Assembly (NCBI RefSeq): GCF_002025705.1
Contig: NZ_CP018846.1
Span: 1,045,501-1,109,500, forward strand
Direction of reading: 5' to 3'
Length of the DNA: 64,000 bases
DNA from: Pseudomonas putida
Lineage (GTDB): Bacteria; Pseudomonadota; Gammaproteobacteria; Pseudomonadales; Pseudomonadaceae
Below are positions 24,136 through 33,409 of this stretch, piece by piece. The notes beneath the pieces were generated by a model. That model saw only the letters and a program-made list of their open reading frames with translations. It searched no databases and was not told the origin of the DNA. A program made the position numbers and the translations under genes. The stretch's first letter is position 1. Each line of letters begins with the position of its first letter.

Positions 24136-26685
24136 ATGAAGGCAACAGCGAGCGGGCAACGAGAGCGACTGGTCATCGTCGGCAACGGCATGGTCGGCCA
24201 CCATTGCGTCGAGCAACTGGTCGAACGCGGCGCGCTCGGGCGCTTCGAGCTGCACGTATTCGGCGAAGAGCGCCAACGTGCATACGACCGCGTGCACCTG
24301 TCGGAGTATTTCGCCGGCAGCTGTGCCGAGACCTTGGCCCTCTGTGGGCAGGACTACTACGGCAACAGCGGCGTGCACCTGCACCTGGGCGAAGCGGTGC
24401 TGGAAATCGACCGCGAACGCTGCGAAGTGGTGACTGCCGAGGGCCGCTACGGCTACGACCAGTTGGTCCTGGCCACCGGTTCCTACCCGTTCGTGCCCCC
24501 GATCGAAGGCTCAAGCGGCAATGCTCGCCTGGTTTATCGCACCCTCGACGACCTTGATGCCATTCGCGCCGCAGCAGGCGCAGCGCGCCGTGGCGTGGTG
24601 GTCGGAGGCGGCCTGCTCGGCCTGGAAGCTGCCAACGCGCTGAAGTCCCTCGGCCTGGAGGCGCACGTGGTGGAGTTTGCCCCGCGGCTGATGCCGGTGC
24701 AGCTGGACGGTGAGGGCGGCGCCGCGCTCAAGGCGCAGATCGAAGCGCTGGGTGTGGGCGTGCACCTGTCGCGCGCCACCCAGTCGATCAGCGCCGGTGA
24801 GGCCTACCGCTACCGCATGAATTTCGACGGCGGCGAACACCTGGAAACCGACCTGATCGTGTTCTCCGCCGGTATTCGCCCGCAAGACGCCCTGGGCCGT
24901 GCCAGCGGCCTGGAAATCGCCCCGCGCGGTGGCGTGGTGATCGACAACCACTGCCGCAGCAGCGACCCACGCATTTTCGCCATCGGTGAATGCGCCTCGT
25001 GGAACGGCAGCGTGTTCGGCCTGGTTGCCCCGGGCTACAGCATGGCGCGCAACCTGGCAGCGTTGCTGATGGGCGAAGCCGCCAGCGAATTCACCGGTGC
25101 CGACATGTCGACCAAGCTCAAGTTGCTGGGCGTGGATGTCGGCTCCATTGGCGATGCCCACGGCGCCACACCGGGTTCGCGCAGCTACCGTTTCATCGAC
25201 GAGGCCAACAGCGCCTATCGCCGCCTGGTCGTGGATGCCAGCGGCAAGCACGTGCTCGGTGCAGTGCTGGTGGGCGACAACAGCTACTACGACACCCTGC
25301 TGCAGTACGCGCAGAACGGCATCGTTTTGCCGGCCGACCCTGCAGCGCTGATCCTGCCGCAAGGTGGTGGCGCACCGGCCCTCGGTGCCGACGCCCTGCC
25401 CGATAGCGCAACCATCTGCTCGTGCCACAACGTCAGCAAGGGCGCGGTGTGCGCGGCCATCGACAGTGGCTGCGGCGACCTCGCTGCGGTCAAAGGCTGC
25501 ACCAAGGCGGCCAGCGGCTGCGGCGGCTGTGCGGCGTTGCTCAAGCAGGTGTTCGAACACGAACTCACTGCACGCGGCGTGGTTGTCGACAAGAGCCTGT
25601 GCGAACACTTCGCCTACACCCGTCAGGAGCTCTACGGGCTGGTGCGGGTCGAAGGCATCCGCAGCTTCAACGAGTTGCTCGAACGCCACGGCAAGGGCCA
25701 TGTCGGCTGCGACATCTGCAAGCCGGCGGTGGGCTCGATCCTCGCCTCATGCTGGAACCAGCCGATCATGGACCCGGCGCTGGTCCCGCTGCAGGACACC
25801 AACGACACCTTCATGGCCAACATGCAGAAGAACGGCACCTATTCGGTGGTGCCCCGCATCCCTGGCGGCGAGATCACCCCAGAGAAGCTGATCGTGATCG
25901 GCCAGGTGGCGAAAAAGTACGACCTCTACACCAAGATCACCGGCGGCCAGCGCATCGACCTGTTCGGCGCCCAGCTGCACGAGTTGCCGCTGATCTGGGG
26001 TGAGCTGATCGCGGCCGGTTTCGAGACCGGCCATGCCTACGGCAAGTCGACCCGTACCGTGAAGTCATGCGTGGGCAGCACCTGGTGCCGTTACGGCGTG
26101 CAAGACAGCGTTGGCATGGCGCTGCGCCTGGAGGACCGCTACAAGGGCCTGCGCAGCCCGCACAAGCTCAAGTTCGCCGTCTCCGGCTGCACCCGCGAGT
26201 GCGCCGAGGCACAGAGCAAGGACATCGGCGTCATCGCCACCGACAAGGGCTGGAACCTTTACATCTGTGGCAACGGCGGCATGCGCCCACGGCACGCCGA
26301 GCTGTTCGCTACCGACCTGGATGACGAAACCCTGGTGCGCCTGATCGACCGCGTGCTGATGTTCTACATCCGCACAGCCGACAAGCTGCAGCGCACTTCG
26401 GTCTGGCGCGAAAGCCTGGAAGGTGGCCTGGATTACCTCAAGCAGGTGGTGCTCGACGACAGCCTGGGCCTGGCGGCCGAGCTGGAGGCGCAGATGCAGC
26501 ATGTGGTCGACCAGTATGAGTGCGAATGGGCCAACGCCCTCAACGACCCCGAGAAGCTCAAGCGCTTCCGTACCTTCGTCAACGACCAACGCGCCGACCC
26601 GGACGTGCACTTCGTGCGCGAACGCGAACAACGCCGGCCGGTTGCACCCCTGCACCTGATTCCAACCGTCGAGGAGGCTGTCTGA
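24136..26685 (+). CDS. nirB: NAD(P)H-dependent nitrite reductase, large subunit
   Basis: An 849-residue siroheme enzyme that reduces nitrite to ammonium in the cytoplasm. In order: an FAD/NAD-binding oxidoreductase module (VIVGNGMVGHHC at the N-terminus, VVGGGLLGLEAANAL near residue 155), a BFD-like 2Fe-2S region (CSCHNVSKG, KGCTKAASGCGGC), a ferredoxin-like half-domain, and the siroheme/4Fe-4S domain with CVGSTWC and SGCTRECAEAQ. The ATG at 24136, after GAGGATCGG, is used; an upstream one at 24118 lies in the terminator and is rejected. It shares one base with nirD (TGATG). Confidence 0.97.
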   Translation: MKATASGQRERLVIVGNGMVGHHCVEQLVERGALGRFELHVFGEERQRAYDRVHLSEYFAGSCAETLALCGQDYYGNSGVHLHLGEAVLEIDRERCEVVTAEGRYGYDQLVLATGSYPFVPPIEGSSGNARLVYRTLDDLDAIRAAAGAARRGVVVGGGLLGLEAANALKSLGLEAHVVEFAPRLMPVQLDGEGGAALKAQIEALGVGVHLSRATQSISAGEAYRYRMNFDGGEHLETDLIVFSAGIRPQDALGRASGLEIAPRGGVVIDNHCRSSDPRIFAIGECASWNGSVFGLVAPGYSMARNLAALLMGEAASEFTGADMSTKLKLLGVDVGSIGDAHGATPGSRSYRFIDEANSAYRRLVVDASGKHVLGAVLVGDNSYYDTLLQYAQNGIVLPADPAALILPQGGGAPALGADALPDSATICSCHNVSKGAVCAAIDSGCGDLAAVKGCTKAASGCGGCAALLKQVFEHELTARGVVVDKSLCEHFAYTRQELYGLVRVEGIRSFNELLERHGKGHVGCDICKPAVGSILASCWNQPIMDPALVPLQDTNDTFMANMQKNGTYSVVPRIPGGEITPEKLIVIGQVAKKYDLYTKITGGQRIDLFGAQLHELPLIWGELIAAGFETGHAYGKSTRTVKSCVGSTWCRYGVQDSVGMALRLEDRYKGLRSPHKLKFAVSGCTRECAEAQSKDIGVIATDKGWNLYICGNGGMRPRHAELFATDLDDETLVRLIDRVLMFYIRTADKLQRTSVWRESLEGGLDYLKQVVLDDSLGLAAELEAQMQHVVDQYECEWANALNDPEKLKRFRTFVNDQRADPDVHFVREREQRRPVAPLHLIPTVEEAV

Positions 26686-27047
26686 TGAACCTGTCCAATG
26701 TTGCTGTGAAAACCCAAGAGAACTGGCAGGCGGTATGCCAAACCGAAGACCTGGTGGCCGACTCGGGCGTGGTGGTGTGGCTTGACGGTGCCCAGGTAGC
26801 ACTGTTCTACCTGCCCGCGCTGGAGCAAAGCCTGTATGCGGTGGACAACCGCGATCCGCGGTCGGGGGCCAATATCATCGGGCGTGGGCTTGTCGGTAGC
26901 CTGCAGGGGGAACTGGTGGTAGCGGCGCCGCTGTACAAGCAGCACTTCAGCCTGCAAAGCGGGGCTTGCCTGGAAGATGCCGGGCAGCGGTTGCGGGTGT
27001 GGCCGGTGCGGATGAATGGCGGCGCTGTGGAGCTGGCGGTGGCCTGA
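26685..27047 (+). CDS. nirD: Nitrite reductase small subunit
   Basis: A 120-residue Rieske-fold subunit that partners NirB. Its start ATG overlaps the nirB stop as TGATG, with GAGGAGG just upstream, so translation is coupled. The fold is visible in VALFYLPALEQSLYAVDNRDPRSGAN and the later LYKQHFSLQSGACLED. As in other NirD proteins the usual Rieske Cys/His cluster ligands are absent, so it should not hold a 2Fe-2S centre. Confidence 0.95.
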   Translation: MNLSNVAVKTQENWQAVCQTEDLVADSGVVVWLDGAQVALFYLPALEQSLYAVDNRDPRSGANIIGRGLVGSLQGELVVAAPLYKQHFSLQSGACLEDAGQRLRVWPVRMNGGAVELAVA

Positions 27048-27053
27048 TAATTT

Positions 27054-27179
27054 GCTGGGGGGCGCTTTGCGCCCCTTTCGCGACACGAGGCCGCTCCTAC
27101 AGGGGAAGGCGAACTCATGTAGGAGCGGCCTTGCCGGGGCGCCGGACCGGTCGGAAAGGGCTGCAGAGCAGCCCCAGGA
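27054..27179. repeat. Mixed-type inverted REP pair
   Basis: The left arm is the TTTCGCGACACGAGGCCGCT class. The right arm begins TGTAGGAGCGGCCTTGCCGG and carries the GGCGCCGGACCGGTCGG insert. The two arms are thus of different subtypes. The pair separates the convergent nirD and 2-hydroxyacid dehydrogenase genes. Confidence 0.9.
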
Positions 27180-27186
27180 TCTTGCG

Positions 27187-28137
27187 TCAGATAACCAACC
27201 CCTGCGGCTTGCGCCCGGCAAACACATCCACCAGGCTGGCCACCACCATCTCGCCCATGCGCGTGCGGGTCTGCACCGTGGCGCTGGCGCGATGCGGCTG
27301 CAGCACCACATCCTCACGCCCGAACAAGGCCTCGGGCGCCCGGGGTTCATCGGCAAACACGTCCAGCGCCGCGCCGGCGATCTCCCCGGCCTCCAGCGCC
27401 GCGATCAACGCCGGCTCATCCACCAGCTTGCCGCGCGCGATATTGATCAGATACCCCTCGGCCCCCAGCGCTTGCAGGACTTCGCGATTGATCAGCGCTT
27501 CGCCTTTGTCGGCGGCCGCCGCCAGAATCAGCGCATCGCTGTCCTTGGCCAACTGCACGAGATCCGCCTCGAAGCCGTAAGGCACTTCCAGTGCCTGCAG
27601 GTCGGTGTAGCGGATCGGGCAACCGAATGCCGCTGCCCGTTGAGCCACTGCACGGCCGACACGGCCCATGCCGACGATGCCTACGCGCATGCCCGACACC
27701 TGGCGGGCCAGCGGCAGTGGTGCCAACGGTGTGGCGCTGGTGGCCCATAGGCCTGCGCGCACGAAACGGTCACCCGTGCAGATACCCCGGCACAAGCCGA
27801 TCAGCAGGCCGATGGCGAGGTCGGCGACATCTTCGGTGAGGGCGCCGATGGTGGCGGTAACCTGGATACCACGGTCGCGGGCGTAGGCGAGATCCACCGC
27901 ATCGGTGCCGACGCCATTGACCGCGATCACTTCAAGGTTGGGCAGGCGCGCCATCAGCGCCTGGCTGATACCGGTGTGGCCACCGGTGATCACGCCGCGA
28001 ATGTGGCTGGCATGCTGGCTGACAAAGGCGTCCTTGTCGGCCTGTTCGTAGTAACGGTGCACGGTGAACAGCTGTTCCAGCCGCTCACGGATTTGCGGGA
28101 TGAGGATCGGGCTCAGTTGCAGGACTTCGGGTTTCAT
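27187..28137 (-). CDS. D-isomer-specific 2-hydroxyacid dehydrogenase
   Basis: A 316-residue NAD(P)-dependent oxidoreductase. The nucleotide-binding motif is GMRVGIVGMGRVGRAVAQRA near residue 145. The catalytic Arg lies in INIARGKLVD near 236, the Glu in the block AGAALDVFADEP near 260, and the His in LQPHRASAT near 284. The family interconverts 2-oxoacids and D-2-hydroxyacids (glyoxylate/hydroxypyruvate reductase-like). It is the last gene of a minus-strand run with an SDR and an FAH-family hydrolase, each with its own GGAG site. The real substrate is probably set by that pathway. Confidence 0.9.
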   Translation of the reverse strand: MKPEVLQLSPILIPQIRERLEQLFTVHRYYEQADKDAFVSQHASHIRGVITGGHTGISQALMARLPNLEVIAVNGVGTDAVDLAYARDRGIQVTATIGALTEDVADLAIGLLIGLCRGICTGDRFVRAGLWATSATPLAPLPLARQVSGMRVGIVGMGRVGRAVAQRAAAFGCPIRYTDLQALEVPYGFEADLVQLAKDSDALILAAAADKGEALINREVLQALGAEGYLINIARGKLVDEPALIAALEAGEIAGAALDVFADEPRAPEALFGREDVVLQPHRASATVQTRTRMGEMVVASLVDVFAGRKPQGLVI

Positions 28138-28161
28138 CGGTCACTCCATCAGAATCAGCGG

Positions 28162-28920
28162 TCAGCCACGGCCAACGAACGGCATGTTGCTGGCCATCAC
28201 GGTCATGTTCAGTACGTTGGCGTCCAGCGGCAGGGCGGCGATGTAGCGCACCGCATCGGCCACATGACGCACGTCAAGCATGGGCTCGGCAGCGATCTCG
28301 CCATTGGCCTGGCGCACACCACGGGTCATGCGCTCGGACAACTCGGTCAGGGCGTTGCCGATGTCCACCTGGCTGCAGACGATGTTGTACGGCCGGCCAT
28401 CCAGCGCCAGTGCCTTGGTCAGGCCCAGTACCGCGTGCTTGCTGGCGGTGTAGGGGGCGGTGAACGGGCGTGGGGTGTGCGCCGAGATCGAGCCGTTGTT
28501 GATGATCCGCCCACCTTGCGGCTGCTGGCGGCGCATCAGGCCGAAGGCGGCGCGGGCGCACAGGAACACGCCGTCGACGTTGGTGGCGATGACGTTGCGC
28601 CAGTTCTCCAGCGGCAGCTCGTCGACCGGTACGGCGGGGGCATTGATGCCAGCGTTGTTGAAGATCACATCAAGGCGGCCGTGCACCTCTTCGATGGTGG
28701 CGAACAGGTGCGCGACGCTTTGTTCATCGCGCACGTCGGTGGGCACGGCCAGGGCTTCACCGCCCGCTGCCAGCGCCTGCTCAACCACCGCTTGCAGCGG
28801 CTCTGCGCGGCGCCCGGCGAGGACCAGGCTGAAGCCGTCCTCCAGCAAGGCGAGGGCGACGGCGCGGCCGATGCCGCTGCCAGCGCCGGTGACCAGGGCG
28901 ATTTTCTTGTTCTGATTCAT
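28162..28920 (-). CDS. Short-chain dehydrogenase/reductase
   Basis: A 252-residue classical SDR. The cofactor motif is [12 protein letters not shown] (about 11-22), the structural motif NNAG is near 90, and the active site shows Ser in [10 protein letters not shown] and YTASK with the catalytic Tyr and Lys near 158-162. The start ATG at 28920 has GGAG upstream and lies five codons inside a longer open frame. It sits between a 2-hydroxyacid dehydrogenase and an FAH-family hydrolase, which suggests oxidation of a sugar acid or hydroxy-acid intermediate. The substrate is unknown. Confidence 0.9.
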   Translation of the reverse strand: MNQNKKIALVTGAGSGIGRAVALALLEDGFSLVLAGRRAEPLQAVVEQALAAGGEALAVPTDVRDEQSVAHLFATIEEVHGRLDVIFNNAGINAPAVPVDELPLENWRNVIATNVDGVFLCARAAFGLMRRQQPQGGRIINNGSISAHTPRPFTAPYTASKHAVLGLTKALALDGRPYNIVCSQVDIGNALTELSERMTRGVRQANGEIAAEPMLDVRHVADAVRYIAALPLDANVLNMTVMASNMPFVGRG

Positions 28921-28938
28921 GTTGGAGCTCCGCAAGGT

Positions 28939-29649
28939 TCAGGCTGCGTTGGCTGTTTGCCCGGCAGGGCGGGGGCCGACGCGCAGGTGCAGTTCGCCGA
29001 TGCCGTCGATGCCGGCGTGGATCGTGTCGCCCGGGTTCAGTGGCGCGACGCCGGGTGGGCTGCCGGTCATGATCAGGTCGCCCGGGCGCAGTGGTAGCTG
29101 GCGGGACAGCCGGCTGATCACCTCGGCCAGAGCCCAGGTCTGCTGGCTCAGGTGGGCGCGCTGGCGCTCCTGGCCATTGACCTGCAGCCACAGCGAGGCA
29201 TCCAGTGGCCAGGGGCATTCGCTGGCGGGGACGATGGCAGTCATTGGTGCCGAGGCTTCGAACACCTTGGCACCTTCCCAGGGCAGGCCCTCGGCCTTGG
29301 CCTTGCGCTGGTGATCGCGGCGGGTCATGTCGAGGCCAGCGGCAAAGCCGAACACGTGTTCCAGGGCATGTTCCGGGGCAATGTCGGCCCCACCCTTGGC
29401 GATGGCGGCTACCAGCTCGATTTCGTGGCAGAACTCATCGGTCTGCGGCGGGAAGGGCAGTTCCCCTTGCGCCTCGACCACATTGCTCGCCGGTTTCATG
29501 AAGAACACAGGCTCTTGTGGCGCCGGCCCGTAAGCTTCCGGCCAAGGGTAGTTGCGGCCCAGGCAGAACACCCGGCCGACCGGGAAGCGCGCAGCGCTGC
29601 CGCGGATCGGCAGGCTGACGATGGCCGGCGGGTTGAACAGGTAGGTCAT
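28939..29649 (-). CDS. Fumarylacetoacetate hydrolase family protein, fumarylpyruvate-hydrolase-like
   Basis: A 236-residue metal-dependent carbon-carbon hydrolase. The family core is plain: VFCLGRNYP near residue 27, FFMKPASNVV, the metal-site block HEIELVAAI near 75, DMTRRDHQ and PGDLIMTGSPPGVAPLNPGD near the end. The length and the FFMKP block suggest fumarylpyruvate or acylpyruvate hydrolases rather than full fumarylacetoacetase. It probably cleaves a 2,4-dioxo acid made by the neighbouring dehydrogenases. It has a strong GGAGG ribosome-binding site. Confidence 0.88.
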   Translation of the reverse strand: MTYLFNPPAIVSLPIRGSAARFPVGRVFCLGRNYPWPEAYGPAPQEPVFFMKPASNVVEAQGELPFPPQTDEFCHEIELVAAIAKGGADIAPEHALEHVFGFAAGLDMTRRDHQRKAKAEGLPWEGAKVFEASAPMTAIVPASECPWPLDASLWLQVNGQERQRAHLSQQTWALAEVISRLSRQLPLRPGDLIMTGSPPGVAPLNPGDTIHAGIDGIGELHLRVGPRPAGQTANAA

Positions 29650-29747
29650 GGGTGAATCCTCCGTACTGGAGTGGCCAGCGTAAGTCAGAGGCTGGCCGGC
29701 AAAGTTGGACGAAAACGGGGTTGGCTTGGACTATCCAAGTAACCTGC

Positions 29748-29847
29748 GCCGGCCTCTTCGCGGCTAAAGCCGCTCCTACAGAAACAGCGCTGTTCTCAGG
29801 TTTGGAGCTATTCCTGTAGGAGCGGCTTTAGCCGCGAAGGGGCCGGC
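29748..29847. repeat. Inverted REP pair, GCTTTAGCCGCG class
   Basis: GCCGGCCTCTTCGCGGCTAA and AGCCGCTCCTACAG on the left; CTGTAGGAGCGGCTTTAGCC and GCGAAGGGGCCGGC on the right. It separates the FAH gene from the MFS gene on the same strand, so it may lower readthrough between transporter and enzymes. Confidence 0.92.
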
Positions 29848-29868
29848 AAGGCCAATGCATTGCTTGGA

Positions 29869-31209
29869 TCAGGCTGCAGTTTTCAGCTCGATGCGGTACA
29901 GCTTGCCGAGCAGCAGCGAGTAGGACAGGGTGCCCATCAACGCGACCCCACCGATGAACCAGAACGCCATGGCAAACGAGCCGCTGGCATGCACGATCGC
30001 GCCAATCACGATCGGCGTGACGATGCCGCCGATGTTCGCCGCGAGGCTGGTGACCCCGCCGGTCAGGCCGATCAGTTGCTTGGGCGCCACTTCCGACACT
30101 GCTGCCCACGACGCCGAGGCGATGCCCTGGGCGAAGAACGCCAGGGTGAGGATGGCGATGCACAGCACATTGGAGTCGGTGAAGTTCACCAGCACGATCG
30201 ACATGCCCAGCATCGAACCCACCACCAGCGGCAGCTTGCGGGCGAACGACAGCGAGTAGCCCTTGCGGATCAGCAGGTCCGAGACGATCCCCGCCAGAAG
30301 GATGCCGACCGTGGCACCAATGAATGGCATGACCGCGAAGATGCCGACCTTGATCAAGGTCAGCTGGCGCTCTTCGATCAGGTAGGTGGGGAACCAGGTG
30401 AGGAAGAAGTACAGCGCCGAGGTGCTGGCGAACTTGCCCAGGCAGATGGCCCAGACCTGGCGATAGCGGAACAGCTCGGCGACCTGGCGCCAGTCGAAGC
30501 GGGTGCGCTCCTGGCTGCTCTTCACCAGCCCGCCGCCCTCTTCGATGTAGGCCAGCTCTTCCTTGCTGACCTTCTTGCAGTTCAGCGGGTCGCGGTACAG
30601 CCACAGCCACACCGCGCCGAACAGGATGCCGACCAGGCCGGTGCTGTAGAACACGTGGCGCCAGTCATAGGTGGTCGCCAGCCACAGTAGGGCGCCGGTG
30701 AACAGCGCGGTGCCCAGGTACTGGCCGCACACGTAGATGCTGCTGGCCATGCCGCGTTCGCGGGCGGGGAACCACACCGTGACCGCGCGGCTGTTGGCCG
30801 GGAACGCCGGGGCCTCCATGGCCCCGACTGCCAGGCGCAGGCCGAACAGCGAAGCGAAGCCGCTTGCCAGGCCTTGGGCCACGGTGACTGCCGACCAGCT
30901 GATCAGCGATACGCCGTAGGTCAGGCGCGAACCGAAACGGTCGGCGATGAAGCCGGCAGGTACCAGGGCCAAGGCGTAGGTCCAGGCGAAGGCGGAGAAG
31001 ATCAGGCCCATCTCGACCTTGTCCAGGCCCAGGTCCTTGGCCATGAACGGCGCTGCGATGGAAATGTTCACCCGGTCGACGTAGTTGATGATGGTCGCCA
31101 CCAGCAGCAGCGACAGCATGAACCAGCGGCGGCGGGTGGGCAGGCGCTGGGCAGGGGCCGCGTCCAGCGCGTACGACGACGCGGCGCGGGGGGTAGGCGT
31201 GCTCGACAT
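29869..31209 (-). CDS. MFS transporter, anion:cation symporter family
   Basis: A 446-residue twelve-helix inner-membrane carrier. It has the ACS-family features: YVDRVNISIAAPFM in helix 1, GFIADRFGSRLTYG after helix 2, and SRAVTVWFPARERGMASSIY before helix 5. These carriers import sugar acids or aromatic and dicarboxylic anions (glucarate, galactonate, phthalate types). GAGGT lies seven bases before the ATG at 31209. It is the first gene of the minus-strand catabolic run and is divergent from an AraC regulator. Confidence 0.9.
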   Translation of the reverse strand: MSSTPTPRAASSYALDAAPAQRLPTRRRWFMLSLLLVATIINYVDRVNISIAAPFMAKDLGLDKVEMGLIFSAFAWTYALALVPAGFIADRFGSRLTYGVSLISWSAVTVAQGLASGFASLFGLRLAVGAMEAPAFPANSRAVTVWFPARERGMASSIYVCGQYLGTALFTGALLWLATTYDWRHVFYSTGLVGILFGAVWLWLYRDPLNCKKVSKEELAYIEEGGGLVKSSQERTRFDWRQVAELFRYRQVWAICLGKFASTSALYFFLTWFPTYLIEERQLTLIKVGIFAVMPFIGATVGILLAGIVSDLLIRKGYSLSFARKLPLVVGSMLGMSIVLVNFTDSNVLCIAILTLAFFAQGIASASWAAVSEVAPKQLIGLTGGVTSLAANIGGIVTPIVIGAIVHASGSFAMAFWFIGGVALMGTLSYSLLLGKLYRIELKTAA

Positions 31210-31536
31210 GAGTCGACCTCGTTTGTTGTTGTTGGTAGAGGTTGGGCTGCAGTCCCTTTTCTAAAGTGGTCGTACAACATTTCGAATGCAACGGTTGTTT
31301 TAGACCGTTTTTTTCACACGAGGCGGGGTATGGCGGCCCTGTCCAAGAAAATCAGCGGGCGGGGTTTTACTCGGTTTTCTTGCGGAATGTCGCGATTTTG
31401 GCGGGTTGCGCGGATTTTTGGTTGCACTGTTTTTTGTAGAAGGGTTTAAATTGCCAAGTCTAGACATCGTACAACATGGCTTTGCCTGTCCAGGCCTCTT
31501 CGCGGGCAGCGCCACACACAGATTGGAGCAAGCCGA
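31210..31536. promoter_or_regulatory. Divergent regulatory gap with a repeated TCGTACAACAT
   Basis: A 327-base gap between the divergent MFS and AraC genes; no gene is seen in it. The 11-base sequence TCGTACAACAT occurs twice in the same orientation, at 31270-31280 and 31467-31477, about 197 bases apart. One copy is close to the MFS gene and one close to the AraC gene. The part from 31300 to 31450 is unusually T-rich for this genome. The repeats are good candidates for binding sites of the adjacent AraC protein or another regulator. Confidence 0.6.
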
Positions 31537-32466
31537 ATGCCCCCCAAACGCGAGGTCCCGACCTACGTCATGCAGCAGCGCAGCGAGCTGATGGATTTCT
31601 ACATCCGCGACCAGCGCGGCCGCCCCGCCGAGATCGCGCCACATCGTCACGAGTACTTCCAGATCCAGGTCAACTTGGGTGGTGACACGGTGCAGCACAT
31701 CGGCAGCGTGCAGCGCCCCTTCCCGCGCAACACCCTGGCTTTCATCCTGCCGCACCGGGTGCATGTGATTCCGCACCCGGCCGACAGCGACTTCGTGGTG
31801 ATCAATTTTTCCCAGACATTCTTGCTGCCGCACCTGGCCTGCGACCCGATGGACCTGGAAGAGGTATCGATCCTGCAGGCGCCGGAACTGTCACCGTTCC
31901 GCTTCCAGGAGCATCTCGATTTCTGTCTCGATGAGGCCGACTTCGCCGAGGTGCGGCAGCTCCTCGAACGCATGCGGGCGCTGGACGGCAACCGCCGCTT
32001 CGGGAGCCGCGAAATGCTCAAGGGCCTGTTGCTGCAGCTGATCGGCCAGGTCTGCGGCCTGTACGCCGAGCCGCTGCGCGAACTGGCCGACAGCAATGCC
32101 GCCCAGCTCAGCCGCCGCGCCGCGCTGGGCCGCATGAGCGAGTACCTGCGACGGCATATCGACGACCCCGACCTGAACCTGCAGAAAGTCGCCGCCGCTA
32201 CCTACCTGTCGCCGACCTACCTGACCCACTGGTTGCGCAAGGAAATCGGCAAGACCTTCAGCGAGCTGGTACTGGAGCGGCGCATGCACACTGCGCGCAA
32301 CTACCTGCTCAATGGCAGCCGCCCGGTGGGCGAGGTGGCGCGGCTTTGTGGCTTCGCCGACGAAGCCTACTTCTCCCGGCGCTTCCGCCAGATTCACGGC
32401 CTGCCACCGGGGCAGTTCCGCCGCCAGCAGCGCGACCCGGATACGCCGCAGGTGGCGATGCGGTAA
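31537..32466 (+). CDS. AraC-family transcriptional regulator
   Basis: A 309-residue regulator. The N-terminal half is a cupin sensor (HRHEYFQIQVNLGG, LAFILPHRVHVIPHP). The C-terminal 100 residues form the double helix-turn-helix, with DLNLQKVAAATYLSPTYLTHWLRKEIG and the terminal signature VGEVARLCGFADEAYFSRRFRQ followed by GLPPGQFR. GGAG precedes the ATG at 31537. It is divergent from the MFS-FAH-SDR-dehydrogenase run and is its most likely activator; the effector should be the pathway's substrate. Confidence 0.92.
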   Translation: MPPKREVPTYVMQQRSELMDFYIRDQRGRPAEIAPHRHEYFQIQVNLGGDTVQHIGSVQRPFPRNTLAFILPHRVHVIPHPADSDFVVINFSQTFLLPHLACDPMDLEEVSILQAPELSPFRFQEHLDFCLDEADFAEVRQLLERMRALDGNRRFGSREMLKGLLLQLIGQVCGLYAEPLRELADSNAAQLSRRAALGRMSEYLRRHIDDPDLNLQKVAAATYLSPTYLTHWLRKEIGKTFSELVLERRMHTARNYLLNGSRPVGEVARLCGFADEAYFSRRFRQIHGLPPGQFRRQQRDPDTPQVAMR

Positions 32467-32476
32467 GCTTGCCGGC

Positions 32477-33409
32477 ATGAACCTCGACACCCGCATCAAG
32501 TACCGCCACCTGCTGTGTTTCCTGGAGATTGCCCGGCAGGGCAGCCTGGCCAGGGCTGCCGATATTCTGGCGATCAGCCAGCCAGCGATTTCCAAGACCC
32601 TCAAGGAGCTTGAGGACCTGCTCGAAGCGCGCCTGTTCGAGCGCAGCCGCCAGGGCGTCGAGCTGACCCCGGCCGGCACCCGCTTCATGCGTTATGCCGG
32701 GCCCAGCGTGCAGGCACTGCGCGATGGCGTCAGCAGCCTGCGCGGTGAAGCGCGGGCACCGTCGCAGGTGCGCATTGGCGTGCTGTCGACGGTCGAGGGG
32801 CTGCTGATGCCCGAGGTGCTGTGCCGCCTGCATCAGCGCCACGACGCTTTGGTGATCAGCGTGGTGACTGGGGTCAGTGCGCAATTGCTCGGGCAACTGC
32901 ACCTGGGCGAGCTGGAACTGGTGGTCGGGCGCATGACCGACAGCCCGCAGATTCAGGGGTTGTCATTCGAGCACCTGTACAGCGAGTCCATGGCCGTGGT
33001 CGTGCGCCCCGGCCACCCCTTGCTCGCGAGCGCACCCGTGGAGCGGCAGCGGGTCGGGCAGTATCCGTTGGTGCTGCCACCACCGGGCACCACCATCCGC
33101 CAGCATGCTGACAGCCTGTTCGTGCAATGCGGTATCCAGATGCCGGCGCAGCGCCTGGAGACCTTGTCGCTGGCGTTGAGCCGGCGATATCTGCTGGGCA
33201 GTGATGCATTGTGGGTGGCGCCGCGTGATGCGGTACTGCTCGACTTGCGCCGAGGGGAATTGGCGGAGCTCGACCTGGGCGTGAGTGAACCGGGTGGTTC
33301 GGTGGGGATCTGCCGCAACGCCGCCTTGCCGTTGAGCTTGCCGGGGCAATGGGTTTGCGAGGTGCTGCGTGAGCTTGCCGAGCAGTATCGCGAGGGGCGA
33401 TACCCTTGA
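32477..33409 (+). CDS. LysR-family regulator, PcaQ/GbpR-like
   Basis: A 310-residue regulator. The N-terminal winged HTH (about 1-65) reads IKYRHLLCFLEIARQGSLAR then ISQPAISKTLKELEDLLEARLFERSRQG; the periplasmic-binding-like effector domain follows from about 95. The N-terminus resembles PcaQ and GbpR, which respond to aromatic or sugar-derived compounds. It starts 10 bases after the AraC gene, probably in one transcript. No pca genes are nearby, so the gene symbol is withheld. The ribosome-binding site is weak. Confidence 0.88.
   Translation: MNLDTRIKYRHLLCFLEIARQGSLARAADILAISQPAISKTLKELEDLLEARLFERSRQGVELTPAGTRFMRYAGPSVQALRDGVSSLRGEARAPSQVRIGVLSTVEGLLMPEVLCRLHQRHDALVISVVTGVSAQLLGQLHLGELELVVGRMTDSPQIQGLSFEHLYSESMAVVVRPGHPLLASAPVERQRVGQYPLVLPPPGTTIRQHADSLFVQCGIQMPAQRLETLSLALSRRYLLGSDALWVAPRDAVLLDLRRGELAELDLGVSEPGGSVGICRNAALPLSLPGQWVCEVLRELAEQYREGRYP

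Noticed and set aside
31493..31507. GGCCTCTTCGCGGGC before the AraC gene as a REP element
   Set aside because: Only the outer 15 bases match; core and partner are missing, so it may be chance or a remnant.
32477..33409. Calling the LysR gene pcaQ outright
   Set aside because: The N-terminus resembles PcaQ, but no protocatechuate genes are nearby and GbpR-like proteins look alike.
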